Positions 24,337-33,362 of a stretch of 64,000 nt of DNA are shown here, piece by piece (position 1 is the stretch's first letter; every line of letters starts with the position of its first letter). The translations under genes were made by a program, and so were the position numbers. The notes beneath the pieces are model-generated. The model was not told the DNA's origin. It saw only the letters and a program-made list of their open reading frames with translations, and searched no databases. The DNA comes from Eubacterium sp. (GTDB taxonomy: Bacteria > Bacillota > Clostridia > Oscillospirales > Ruminococcaceae), in assembly GCA_022511265.1 (NCBI GenBank), contig JAFLRX010000007.1, positions 1 to 64,000 on the forward strand. The letters run 5' to 3'.

Positions 24337-25542
24337 ATGAAAAGAATAAAAATTACCGCTTCCCTGCTTGCAGCGATAACAACCGTATCTGCTCTTACGT
24401 CCTGCTCGGCGAATACTGCGCAGACAAACCCCACAGTTGAAGATAGCAGCACGTCGATAACCGAAAGTGTTGTATCTACCTACGAGAACGATAATGTACC
24501 CGAAAACAACGTTACGTCTGCGCCGACTGCTGAATCTTCTGCCGGCACTACCGAAGCAGCCGAAAAGGAAAATACCCCTGCTACCTCTAATACGACGACA
24601 GATAAGACCGGAACGAATGAAGCGGCTTCTACTACAAAGCAGGGCAATGACACAACGTCTGCTCCTACTCAGACTACAAGTAAAGCAGGCAGCTCCTCTT
24701 CTTCAACCAAGCCCGGTACTGTAACGACTACCACAACCAAAAAGCAGGATACCGCTCCTACTCCTACGGTTACTACGACTACCCAAAAGCAGGATACTAC
24801 CCCCGCTCCTGCGACTACCACGACCACTAAGAAGCAGACTACTCCTGCCCCGGTAACTACGACCACCAAGAAGCAGACTACTCCTGCTCCTGTAATCACT
24901 ACGACCACTAAGAAACAAACTACTCCTGCAACCAAAACTCCCGCAGAGGAATTTAACAGCCTTTCAGCTGCTGAAAAAGAAGCATTTCAATATAAGATAG
25001 CTGAAAGAGTGGCGTACTACTTCGGTGTTGAGATTGGCACCAAGCAAACTCTGTTGCCCGGCTTTACGAGATACGCTATGTACAGAGCAAAATTACTGTC
25101 AAGCAATTTTGAACATAATGCAAATGATAATCTCGCTGCAGCTAGAGCTACAGAATACGGCATCTATTATTCAAAAGAATATGCTGCCATTTACGGTGAA
25201 CATGAAGGTTGGAACGCACCCGGCGGATATGAGGGTATTGCTGTTAATGGTTTTGGTGGAATGACAGATAAAGCAATTGATGAAGTAGCAAAAAGCATAG
25301 CGCGACAATTCAAGGAATCTCCCGCACATTGGAAATATATGGGCTTAAAGACCAACAAGTATATCGGTGTAGGAATATATGCTAAAGGTAATACCAATGA
25401 CGGTAATATTCATCTCTGGATATTCGTCTGCCAATCCGACGCTAACCAAGACGCAATCTCAGCAGCTATTAAAGAATGTGACGGCAACTGGGACCTCTAC
25501 TTTGAGAAGCTGGACAAGGGCGAGATTGGACCGTTTGATTGA
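24337..25542 (+). CDS. Cell-surface lipoprotein with Thr-rich stalk and CAP-like domain
   Basis: A 401-residue protein. A lipoprotein signal ends in LTSC (Cys at about 23). Residues about 25-200 are a Ser/Thr/Pro stalk with repeats of the TTTTKKQTTPAP kind. The C-terminal 200 residues resemble CAP/SCP-PR1 domains: ARATEYGIYYSKEYAAIYGEHEGW, a YEGIAVNGFGG segment, then SPAHWKYMG and HLWIFVCQ. CAP proteins bind sterols or glycans or act on the cell wall; the role here is unknown. A GGAGG ribosome binding site and an upstream ICE palindrome suggest element-controlled expression. Confidence 0.8.
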   Translation: MKRIKITASLLAAITTVSALTSCSANTAQTNPTVEDSSTSITESVVSTYENDNVPENNVTSAPTAESSAGTTEAAEKENTPATSNTTTDKTGTNEAASTTKQGNDTTSAPTQTTSKAGSSSSSTKPGTVTTTTTKKQDTAPTPTVTTTTQKQDTTPAPATTTTTKKQTTPAPVTTTTKKQTTPAPVITTTTKKQTTPATKTPAEEFNSLSAAEKEAFQYKIAERVAYYFGVEIGTKQTLLPGFTRYAMYRAKLLSSNFEHNANDNLAAARATEYGIYYSKEYAAIYGEHEGWNAPGGYEGIAVNGFGGMTDKAIDEVAKSIARQFKESPAHWKYMGLKTNKYIGVGIYAKGNTNDGNIHLWIFVCQSDANQDAISAAIKECDGNWDLYFEKLDKGEIGPFD

Positions 25543-25586
25543 TATGTCAATCTGACTATCAAACGATAATTGAATAGCTAAATAAA

Positions 25587-25615
25587 AGGAGCTTTTCATA
25601 CGAAAGGCTCTTTTA
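25587..25615 (+). terminator. Intrinsic terminator after the CAP lipoprotein
   Basis: A GGAGCTTTTC-ATAC-GAAAGGCTC hairpin followed by TTTTATTTTT. The outer stem resembles the two structured terminators at 24096 and 27014 but the conserved interior is absent. Confidence 0.75.
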
Positions 25616-25653
25616 TTTTTGCCATGTTGGGTGAAATATGAAAGGAGAAAGAT

Positions 25654-26442
25654 ATGGGTGAATTTATAATTACTGATCCGAAAGGTGAATGCGAAATCAA
25701 AATATCAGAGAGCAGAGTTATTGATGAGATACCGGAAAACGCTGTAGACTTTGCAATACGCCAAAACGCGGAACATAAGCAGCTGCTGCAGGAGTTTACT
25801 GTTTTTCGCGGGGATCGGATAATCGGAATGTTCTCATACGAACTGATGTTCGGCGGCGAATATAAAGTAAATATGCTTACGATGGCGGGCAATGAAAAAA
25901 TCGCTATAGTGAATATACTGCGTTTTCTTGAAGAAAAAGCTGACGAAAAATTTATCGTTTTCTATTTTGAACCGACAGCGAAACAGTATAATTTACTGAA
26001 ATTTAATGTTTTGGAGATTGGCAAATACATTGTCGAGCCGGATCGTATAACATATAATCCACTTTGCGATTCCAAACGGCTTAAAATAGATGCAAGAAAG
26101 TATATCCCATATTTATCCGATGAAGTTTTACAACGTATGTTAAAAGCAAACAAAGATTTGACATCCGAAGATTATTCGTATATAATGAAAATGTACGAAG
26201 AGCAAATAAACTTTCTTCATTTCAAACTAGCCAACGGAGAAATGACCCCATTACAGGTTCCTCTTTACGCTAGAGGTTCAACGGAATATAAATATTATAT
26301 CCAGCGCCATATTAAACATTTTTTATACAATACAAATAAGATCGTAGCACGTTATTTGCTTGAAAAGATTATACTTGATATTAAATTAAATCCATTCGTT
26401 GATTCATCTGCTGCATTAGACAACATTGAGGGACTTATTTAG
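25654..26442 (+). CDS. Hypothetical cytoplasmic protein
   Basis: A 262-residue soluble protein with no signal peptide or membrane segment, starting at an ATG with AAAGGAGAAAG. The first 130 residues (FTVFRGDRIIGMFSYELMFGGEYKVNMLTMAG, cut: GDRIIGMFSYELMFG) have a strand pattern that could be a degenerate GNAT fold. The rest is helical. It is 10 bp upstream of a clear GNAT protein gene, so the two are probably one operon. Function is not assigned. Confidence 0.75.
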   Translation: MGEFIITDPKGECEIKISESRVIDEIPENAVDFAIRQNAEHKQLLQEFTVFRGDRIIGMFSYELMFGGEYKVNMLTMAGNEKIAIVNILRFLEEKADEKFIVFYFEPTAKQYNLLKFNVLEIGKYIVEPDRITYNPLCDSKRLKIDARKYIPYLSDEVLQRMLKANKDLTSEDYSYIMKMYEEQINFLHFKLANGEMTPLQVPLYARGSTEYKYYIQRHIKHFLYNTNKIVARYLLEKIILDIKLNPFVDSSAALDNIEGLI

Positions 26443-26452
26443 AGGATAAAAA

Positions 26453-26977
26453 ATGTTTAACGAAAAAAAGAAGTTGATAGAATATCTCAATAATGAAAAC
26501 CGCGAGTTAAGAGAATTATTATATGATTTTAAGCGTACAGAGCATATTGAGAAAAAACGGTATGATAATTTACAGACACTTTTGAAAGAGAATTTTACAT
26601 ACCAGTTTTTAGACTTCTTTTTGAAAGAGTATTCAGAACATGCCGTCATATACAGATACAGCAAAGGATATGGCAAAGAATTTGGGATATTTGATCTAGG
26701 TTTAGGAAAGTATAAATGCAAAGCGGACATAGGGTTTAACACCAAGGAATTAAAAATAATAAATTTAGATGCAAGTCCCTTTCATAAAGGATTTGGTTCA
26801 TTATGCTTAAAATATATTGAGCAATTTGCTTATTCTCTTAATATTCATCGCATATATGGGATGCTAATGAACAGCACCCCCATAGGCTTAAATAATCTTA
26901 TACATTTTTATGAAAAAAACGGTTATACCGTCTCTGAAAAAGATAGAGGTTATTTGTATTTCGAAAAAAACATATAG
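26453..26977 (+). CDS. GNAT-like acetyltransferase with N-terminal coiled coil
   Basis: A 174-residue protein. Residues 1-50 are charged and helical, probably a coiled coil. The C-terminal half has the GNAT core: LDASPFHKGFGSLCLKYIEQ (with the G-x-G/A acetyl-CoA loop as KGFGS) and NNLIHFYEKNGYTV. It follows the 262-residue orphan by 10 bp. Stand-alone acetyltransferases on mobile elements may modify toxins, tRNAs or antibiotics; no motif selects among these. Confidence 0.7.
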   Translation: MFNEKKKLIEYLNNENRELRELLYDFKRTEHIEKKRYDNLQTLLKENFTYQFLDFFLKEYSEHAVIYRYSKGYGKEFGIFDLGLGKYKCKADIGFNTKELKIINLDASPFHKGFGSLCLKYIEQFAYSLNIHRIYGMLMNSTPIGLNNLIHFYEKNGYTVSEKDRGYLYFEKNI

Positions 26978-27013
26978 GAACTTCTATTTGAGATTAAAAA
27001 CAACTAAACAGTC

Positions 27014-27067
27014 AAGAGCTTTTCTCTCGGGCTTAAAGTCCAAGCAATGAAAGGCTCTTTTTTGTTT
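27014..27067 (+). terminator. Structured terminator, family copy 2
   Basis: The stem AAGAGCTTTTC/GAAAGGCTCTT encloses CGGGCTTAAAGTCCAAGCAAT and is followed by TTTTTTGTTT. Its interior matches that of 24096-24139. It closes the GNAT operon upstream of the giant adhesin. Confidence 0.75.
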
Positions 27068-27085
27068 GCAAAAATAAAAAAATTC

Positions 27086-27140
27086 AAGGCGTAAAGCGCG
27101 GTCGCTGTGGTGTGAGTGACCGCAGCTGAACGCCTTTTTA
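27086..27140 (+). terminator. Second hairpin with T tract before the adhesin gene
   Basis: An outer 7-bp stem AAGGCGT/ACGCCTT and an inner 9-bp stem GCGGTCGCT/AGTGACCGC (one G-U) precede TTTTTATATATA. It lies 40 bp before the adhesin ATG, so it could act as an attenuator if the promoter lies upstream of it. Confidence 0.55.
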
Positions 27141-27182
27141 TATATATCAAAAATCAACTATATAAAGAAAGGACTTGAAAGT

Positions 27183-30100
27183 ATGACTAATAATATTTTC
27201 AAAAATGTCGGCAAGCGAATGGTTGCCGGATTTACTGCGGCTGTAATGGCTGTGATGTCATTACCGTTACAGTCTTTTGCCGAGGAAGGCATTCTGCCTA
27301 CCGCAGTCGATTATGATGTCATGCCCCTCGCGGCGGGAGACACCATGTACTCGGATTTCAGCGGTAAAATTACTTTATCCGACGGCTCGACGGTCGGAAA
27401 CGATGATTACTATTACATCAAATACAGTTCTGCGGGTACTCCGATGTATGCGGAACATCATGTCGGAACTACAAATGCATACGGCTTAATGATGAAAACA
27501 TCGACCAGCGCGACATCAGGACAGCAGGTAATGTGTATAGAGGCAGGCGCAGAATTTGTCACAGGACAAAAATATGTGGGATACACCGTATCAAACAGCT
27601 CCTACTGGCAGGGACTGCTTAAAACCGCCGGATACCGCTCCACTCTTATGGCACTCGCGACCTACTACGGATACCACGGAACATCAATTACCAGCGCGCA
27701 ATCTGCCGCTGTACCCGGTGCCAATAACGAGGACTGGAAAGTAGCTACACAGGTACTGTTGTGGGAATTACAGCAGGGCTTGCGTATTGATGCTACAGGC
27801 ACTGCGTCAAATTCAACGGGTATGCGCACGGATTTGTCAGCTTATATGCCCGGTAGCGGTATAGTCACTCTTTCATACAACAACTTCCGCGCGCGCTTGG
27901 CTTCGCCTAACTCAAAGCTGGCATATAATTGGATTATCACGCAGATGAGAAGTCATGCGCTGTTACCGAGCTTCTGCGCTACAAACACCAGCACATCAGG
28001 AAAATACACACCGATAAGCAAAACTTCAAGCAACTTGGCTGAAGTTAAAATGACATGGGACGCTTCAAGCAAAAAGTATGTCGGTCGCATAGAGGACACG
28101 AACAAAACAAATCATGCAGGGGATTTCAAAAATCTCACAAATAGCACCAAAATTGATGTTAAAGTAGTGACGGAAAACGGAAAGACATATTATGAGTTTT
28201 CCACTACTACAAAATTAAATGACTTTGTCACAATGGGTAAAGAACAAGAAGGAATGTCTGGAATGGTTGTTTACGAGCCTGTCAATTCAGATTATCAGAC
28301 TGTTATTACAGGCACCTATGACCCTACTCAATTTTATGTAAAAGCGATTACCGAAGGCGATAGCGGCGGCACCGCAAATATACAGAAAGAGTTTGTAGGC
28401 GCAACTGCCAATCCCAGTATGTATATGCAGTGTAAATTCGCATTAAGGGATTCATCCGGCAAGTATTTGGTGCTGACAAGCACCGGATCAACAGGCGTGT
28501 ACAATTACAGCGGATCTACTTCATCAACTGTTCAGTCATATAACACATCATCGAGCGGGCTGTTTTCAGTAAGAGACTTACCCGCAGGAAGATACACCAT
28601 TATTGAGACTGACTCCCCCAATGGTTGGAGTGGCGCAAGTAAGACGTTTACCTTAGCCGAGGGCGAAACAAAGGATATACCCTTTGAAAACACCCAAGAT
28701 GAGGGTTCAGCGAAGATAAAAAAGACCTTTGTTTCCGGCTCAAATTTGTCGAGTGCGGAGCTGGCGGCGCTATACGGTGATATATATTTCACTATAAAAG
28801 CGTCTAACGGTAATTATGTTTATCCGACGGCAGCATCCAGCACAGGCAGCTACACATATTCAGGTACAAGAACCGCTGAATATAAGTTTATGGTAAATAC
28901 GTCTACAGGCGAATTTGTTGTAAGCAAGCTGCCGCCCGGAACATACACAATAACCGAAATAAACAATGCAGAGGGCTATAGACCCGCTACTCAGAGCAAA
29001 ACGTTGACGGTAAGCGCAGGAAGTACGGCTACCGCTACGTTTACAAACACCTCTGTTCCTACAATCACTATTAAAAAACATTTTTCGGACGAAAGCAATC
29101 TTACCGAAGAAGAGATAAAGGAGCAGTATAAAAAGGTCAAGATCAAAATAACAAACTCCTATGTTCCGGATACTCATACAATGAACGTAACAGGTTCAAA
29201 CGGAGAGTATACATTTGACAGTTGGGTTCAAGGTGAGAATTGGCTCTCACTGTCCGATAACGGCGAGATGACCATTGAGTTTGTTGCAAACTTCCCGCCC
29301 GGCACATACACCGTATACGAATCATACGACGGCGACGAGTATGAGCTTGCAGATCCGCAGACTTTTTCGCTTTCTGCTAATCCCAATGACGCTAATATTT
29401 TAGCGGATATTGAAATAGAAAATGTCCGTAAGACAGGAAATGTAAAGGTTATCAAATCGTTTACCGATGCAAACGGGGGCAATGTGCTTGTAAGTGACGA
29501 GCAGATAAGTTCTGTATCTTTTGTGATAACCAATGTCGCAGGACGCGAGCTGACCTTTACAGGCAGCAACGGCAACTATCAGTACAGCGGCGCAGCTACG
29601 CGCGGAACAGAATTAAAGCTGTCTGTTACTGACAAGACGCTTGTTGCCAAAAACATTCCCGTAGGCAATTACACCATTTCCGAAGTATCGGGAGCTGAAG
29701 GTTTTAACTTTGCGGTTGAAGAAGAACATTTTACTGTACTCGCAGCTGACGATACCGAGATAAACTTTGTCAATGAAGCAATGAAAGGCAATCTGCATAT
29801 TCAGAAGCTGACCTCAGACAACGTGCTTGCAGGTTGGCAATTCCGCGTTCAGCTGGTGGAATCACCTTTTGAGGGCTATACTTACGACAAAACCTTTACA
29901 ACTGATAACAATGGCGAAATAAATATTTCAAATCTCCGTATCGGTACCTACAAGGTGACTGAGGTCACTACAGGAGTTGTCGGATATATCACGCCTGAAG
30001 CTCAGACCGCAGTTATAGAGGACGATGAAACCACTGATCTGTTCTTCACAAATGTTCCCATCGGCAACGTACACGTTACTAAGGTAGATAGGGACTACAC

Positions 30101-32885
30101 TGACGTTAAGCTGACAGGCGCAGAATTTACCGTTACCGCAGCAGCGGATATAGCAACCGCGTCCGGTGAGACGCTGTACAGCGAGGGTGACATTATCGGT
30201 ACACTGACAGAAACCGAGCTGGGCGAGTATCAGTTAGACGATATTCCCTACGGCGATTACTATCTGCAAGAAACCAAAGCCCCCGAAAACTACGTTGAGG
30301 ACGAAAATATATATTCGTTCTCTATCCGTGAAGCTAACAGGACCATACAGGTCGGCACTTACGGCGACAGCGTATTTCTCAATGAGCCGATGAGCGGAAA
30401 ACTGCATATACAGAAGCATTCTGCTGACGGCGTGTTAGAAAACTGGCAATTCCGTGTAGAGCTTGTAAGTTCACCCTTTGAGGGTTACACTTACGACCAT
30501 ATCTTTATAACCAGCAAAGACGGCGGTATCACAATCGAAAATCTCCGTATCGGCACCTACAGAGTTACAGAGGTTGTGACAGGCGATGAAGCATATATCA
30601 CTCCCCCGCCGAAGGATGTAACTATAGTATTTGGCAGCGAACACACCGTGGATATGGACAATATCCCGCTTGGCAACGTACACGTCACAAAGGTGGATAT
30701 AGACTATCCTGATAACAAGCTGACTGGCGCAGAATTTACGGTTTATGCTACAGACAAAGAGACCGTAGTTGGCAAGCTCACCGAGACTTCTGCCGGAGAA
30801 TACCAGCTTGATGATATTCGCTACGGCGATTACTATCTGCAAGAGACTAAGGCTCCCGCAAACTATGTTAAGGACGATAACTTCTATCCTTTTGCAATCC
30901 GTGTTGCAGGAGCGACCGTTGACGTAGAAACTAAGGCTGGCGTAGGCTTAGAAAATACCCCGATGACCGGCACTCTGCACATTAAGAAGCTGACCTCAGA
31001 CAACGTGCTTGCAGGCTGGCAGTTCCGTGTAGAGCTTGTAGATAGCCCGTTCACTGAGGACTACACCTACGATGAGACCTTTACCACCAATGACAACGGC
31101 GAAATAAATATTGAAAATCTTCGCATCGGTACCTATAAGGTGACCGAGGTTACCACGGGCGTTGAGCATTATATAACACCCGAAGCTCAGACCGTTACTA
31201 TCGAGTATAATAAGACTTCTGACCGCGAATTTACCAATATCCCCCTCGGCAACGTACACGTTACTAAGGTAGACATAGACTACCCTGACAACAAGCTGAC
31301 AGGCGCAGAATTTACCGTAACAGCGGCGGCAGATATTGTTGACGCTTCCGGCAAGAAGCTGTACAGCAAGGGCGATGTTGTTGGTAAGCTGACAGAAACC
31401 GTACTTGGCGAGTATCAGTTAGACGATATACCCTATGGCGATTATCTGTTACAAGAGACTAAGGCTCCTGCTAACTACGTCAAGGACGATAACTTCTATC
31501 CTTTTGCAATCCGTGTTGCAGGAGCGACCGTTGATGTAGAGACTAAGGAACAGGTCGGCTTTGAAAATGTCCCGATGAAAGGTCATATAAACATTAAGAA
31601 GTCCTCCGCTGACGGCGTTATCTCCGGTTGGAAATTCCGTGTGCAGCTCGTAGAATCTCCCTTTGAGGGCTATACCTACGATCAAACCTTTACCACTGAC
31701 GCTAACGGTGAGATAGCAATAAACAATCTCCGCATTGGTACCTATAAGATAACCGAGGTAGTAACAGGAGATGAATATTACATCACCCCCGATGCTAAGG
31801 ATGTAACCGTAGGTCACAACAAGATAACCAATGTTGAATTTACCAATATACCGCTCGGCAACGTGCGCGTGTATAAGGTGGATAAGGATTATCCCGACGT
31901 TAAGCTGTCGGGCGCAGAGTTTACAGTTTATATGGCTGACAAGCAGACCGTAATCGGAACACTTGAAGAAATTGAAAAAGGAACATACGAATTACAGTGT
32001 ATTCCTTACGGCAACTACTTCTTAAAGGAAACCAAAGCTCCTGATAACTTTGTGATTGACAACAACTATTATCCGTTTGTTATCCGCGAGGCGGGAGAAA
32101 CCGTTGTAGTAGGCAACGTCGCCGCAGCCGTTTCACTTCCTGTGTCTAAGTCTGACGGCAATGTGACATGGGATGAGCAGGAATACAAGACCCCGCAGAC
32201 AGCTTTGATAATCGCAGAAGAAGCCGCGTCGATTAAATATCCTGCAATTAACGCGGCTGTAGCTAATGAATATCCCGTCGGTGAGGACGTAACCGTTATC
32301 GCTCGTCTTGACAACTACTACAAGCTGTCTGACGGCGAGTATATCAGTGCTGATAAGGTACAGCTTAACGCAGCTGCTACCGACTTCTTGAATGATAGGT
32401 ATCCCGAAATAGGTACTACGGCTACAGTAGACGGCAAAAAAGAAATAGTCGCAACCGGAACGGTAACGATTAAGGATATCGTGTCATACAAACACCTTGT
32501 ACCCGGCAATGAGTACACTGTAACAGGCGTACTGATGGATAAAGCTACAGGCAAACAATTCTTTGTGAACGGTAAGCCTGTGACTGCTGAAACAACATTT
32601 ATTGCTGAAACAGAGAACGGTGAGACGATAGTAGAGTTTACCTTTAACGCTGACGGACTGGTGACCGATACTGAGATAGTCGTATTTGAGACCCTGTATC
32701 ACAACGGTATCGAGATCGCTACACACGCCGACATCGAGGATAAAGGTCAGACTGTAACCCTGCGTATACCCGAAGAACCTGAAAACCCGACAACAGGTGT
32801 TGGGCTTGACGGACTTGCTGGCGTAATTGCAGCCGCGACACTCGCAACAGGTACGGCTGTTGTCTATAAGAGAAAGAGAAAATAA
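27183..32885 (+). CDS. Giant sortase-anchored adhesin: thioester domain, SpaA/Cna-B repeats, ester-bond domain
   Basis: A 1900-residue surface protein. The signal peptide (about 1-33) is followed by a thioester (TQXA) domain with Cys118 in VMCIEAG and Gln190 in ATQVLLW, residues that form an internal Cys-Gln thioester able to bond covalently to targets. About 400-870 hold SpaA-like beta domains. About 870-1650 hold long near-identical Cna-B repeat pairs (GNVHVTKVD...YLQETKAPANYV). About 1690-1860 is a Thr-Gln ester-bond (VaFE) domain (GTVTIKDIVSYKHLVPG to HADIEDKGQTV). The C-terminus is NPTTG (1868), a hydrophobic helix and KRKRK. No sortase is encoded in the window. It probably mates cells or binds host for ICE transfer (inference). 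Confidence 0.92.
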   Translation: MTNNIFKNVGKRMVAGFTAAVMAVMSLPLQSFAEEGILPTAVDYDVMPLAAGDTMYSDFSGKITLSDGSTVGNDDYYYIKYSSAGTPMYAEHHVGTTNAYGLMMKTSTSATSGQQVMCIEAGAEFVTGQKYVGYTVSNSSYWQGLLKTAGYRSTLMALATYYGYHGTSITSAQSAAVPGANNEDWKVATQVLLWELQQGLRIDATGTASNSTGMRTDLSAYMPGSGIVTLSYNNFRARLASPNSKLAYNWIITQMRSHALLPSFCATNTSTSGKYTPISKTSSNLAEVKMTWDASSKKYVGRIEDTNKTNHAGDFKNLTNSTKIDVKVVTENGKTYYEFSTTTKLNDFVTMGKEQEGMSGMVVYEPVNSDYQTVITGTYDPTQFYVKAITEGDSGGTANIQKEFVGATANPSMYMQCKFALRDSSGKYLVLTSTGSTGVYNYSGSTSSTVQSYNTSSSGLFSVRDLPAGRYTIIETDSPNGWSGASKTFTLAEGETKDIPFENTQDEGSAKIKKTFVSGSNLSSAELAALYGDIYFTIKASNGNYVYPTAASSTGSYTYSGTRTAEYKFMVNTSTGEFVVSKLPPGTYTITEINNAEGYRPATQSKTLTVSAGSTATATFTNTSVPTITIKKHFSDESNLTEEEIKEQYKKVKIKITNSYVPDTHTMNVTGSNGEYTFDSWVQGENWLSLSDNGEMTIEFVANFPPGTYTVYESYDGDEYELADPQTFSLSANPNDANILADIEIENVRKTGNVKVIKSFTDANGGNVLVSDEQISSVSFVITNVAGRELTFTGSNGNYQYSGAATRGTELKLSVTDKTLVAKNIPVGNYTISEVSGAEGFNFAVEEEHFTVLAADDTEINFVNEAMKGNLHIQKLTSDNVLAGWQFRVQLVESPFEGYTYDKTFTTDNNGEINISNLRIGTYKVTEVTTGVVGYITPEAQTAVIEDDETTDLFFTNVPIGNVHVTKVDRDYTDVKLTGAEFTVTAAADIATASGETLYSEGDIIGTLTETELGEYQLDDIPYGDYYLQETKAPENYVEDENIYSFSIREANRTIQVGTYGDSVFLNEPMSGKLHIQKHSADGVLENWQFRVELVSSPFEGYTYDHIFITSKDGGITIENLRIGTYRVTEVVTGDEAYITPPPKDVTIVFGSEHTVDMDNIPLGNVHVTKVDIDYPDNKLTGAEFTVYATDKETVVGKLTETSAGEYQLDDIRYGDYYLQETKAPANYVKDDNFYPFAIRVAGATVDVETKAGVGLENTPMTGTLHIKKLTSDNVLAGWQFRVELVDSPFTEDYTYDETFTTNDNGEINIENLRIGTYKVTEVTTGVEHYITPEAQTVTIEYNKTSDREFTNIPLGNVHVTKVDIDYPDNKLTGAEFTVTAAADIVDASGKKLYSKGDVVGKLTETVLGEYQLDDIPYGDYLLQETKAPANYVKDDNFYPFAIRVAGATVDVETKEQVGFENVPMKGHINIKKSSADGVISGWKFRVQLVESPFEGYTYDQTFTTDANGEIAINNLRIGTYKITEVVTGDEYYITPDAKDVTVGHNKITNVEFTNIPLGNVRVYKVDKDYPDVKLSGAEFTVYMADKQTVIGTLEEIEKGTYELQCIPYGNYFLKETKAPDNFVIDNNYYPFVIREAGETVVVGNVAAAVSLPVSKSDGNVTWDEQEYKTPQTALIIAEEAASIKYPAINAAVANEYPVGEDVTVIARLDNYYKLSDGEYISADKVQLNAAATDFLNDRYPEIGTTATVDGKKEIVATGTVTIKDIVSYKHLVPGNEYTVTGVLMDKATGKQFFVNGKPVTAETTFIAETENGETIVEFTFNADGLVTDTEIVVFETLYHNGIEIATHADIEDKGQTVTLRIPEEPENPTTGVGLDGLAGVIAAATLATGTAVVYKRKRK

Positions 32886-32999
32886 TTATCTTTTTCGCTG
32901 TTTTCTAAACTTCATTTGTATAAAGCACGCAAGCGGCAGCATAACGCTGCCGCTTTAAGCGTGCAAATAAAATCAGTTGTTGATGAAAGGAAAATCAAT

Positions 33000-33338
33000 A
33001 TGAAAAAAATAAATAAAATCATAATTTCACTCGGCATATTGCTGACTATGGCTGTTATAACGGCTATTTCTGCAAGCGCAGCAAACGCAGATGTTGCGGG
33101 AGCGATTACAAATGTATGGAACGGAATGGGGCCACAAATCAAGGATATTGTCGGTGGAGTTGTATTTCCCATTCTTGATGTAATATGCGGCGTTGGCTTG
33201 TTTATCTCAATAGCCGCTGCACTGATATCATATCACAAGCACAAGGAAATAAACTGGGTCGTGCCGGCCTGCTTTTTCGGTGGATTACTCTTTTGCCTTA
33301 CCGCTCCGTCATACATATGGACAGTTATAGGCATATAA
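33000..33338 (+). CDS. Small pilin-like membrane protein (VirB2/DUF3852 type)
   Basis: A 112-residue protein with a signal-like N-terminus MKKINKIIISLGILLTMAV ending in ASAANA and two further hydrophobic segments (about 48-70 and 82-105). Size, signal and topology match the VirB2/TrbC-like pilin candidates at the head of clostridial conjugation operons. The family name is by resemblance. The start at 33000 has GAAAGGAAA upstream; an in-frame start at 32916 is not preferred. Confidence 0.7.
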   Translation: MKKINKIIISLGILLTMAVITAISASAANADVAGAITNVWNGMGPQIKDIVGGVVFPILDVICGVGLFISIAAALISYHKHKEINWVVPACFFGGLLFCLTAPSYIWTVIGI

Positions 33339-33350
33339 AAACTGTCGCCA
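33339..33350 (+). promoter_or_regulatory. Half-site of the ICE palindrome
   Basis: AAACTGTCGCCA directly before AAGGAG, the ribosome binding site of the primase-like gene. It equals the left arm of the 23-bp palindrome; the right arm is absent. Confidence 0.45.
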
Positions 33351-33362
33351 AAGGAGTGAATT

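Noticed and set aside
24669..24935. Val/Gly-rich minus-strand frame
   Set aside because: Mirror of the Thr-rich stalk repeats of the CAP lipoprotein.
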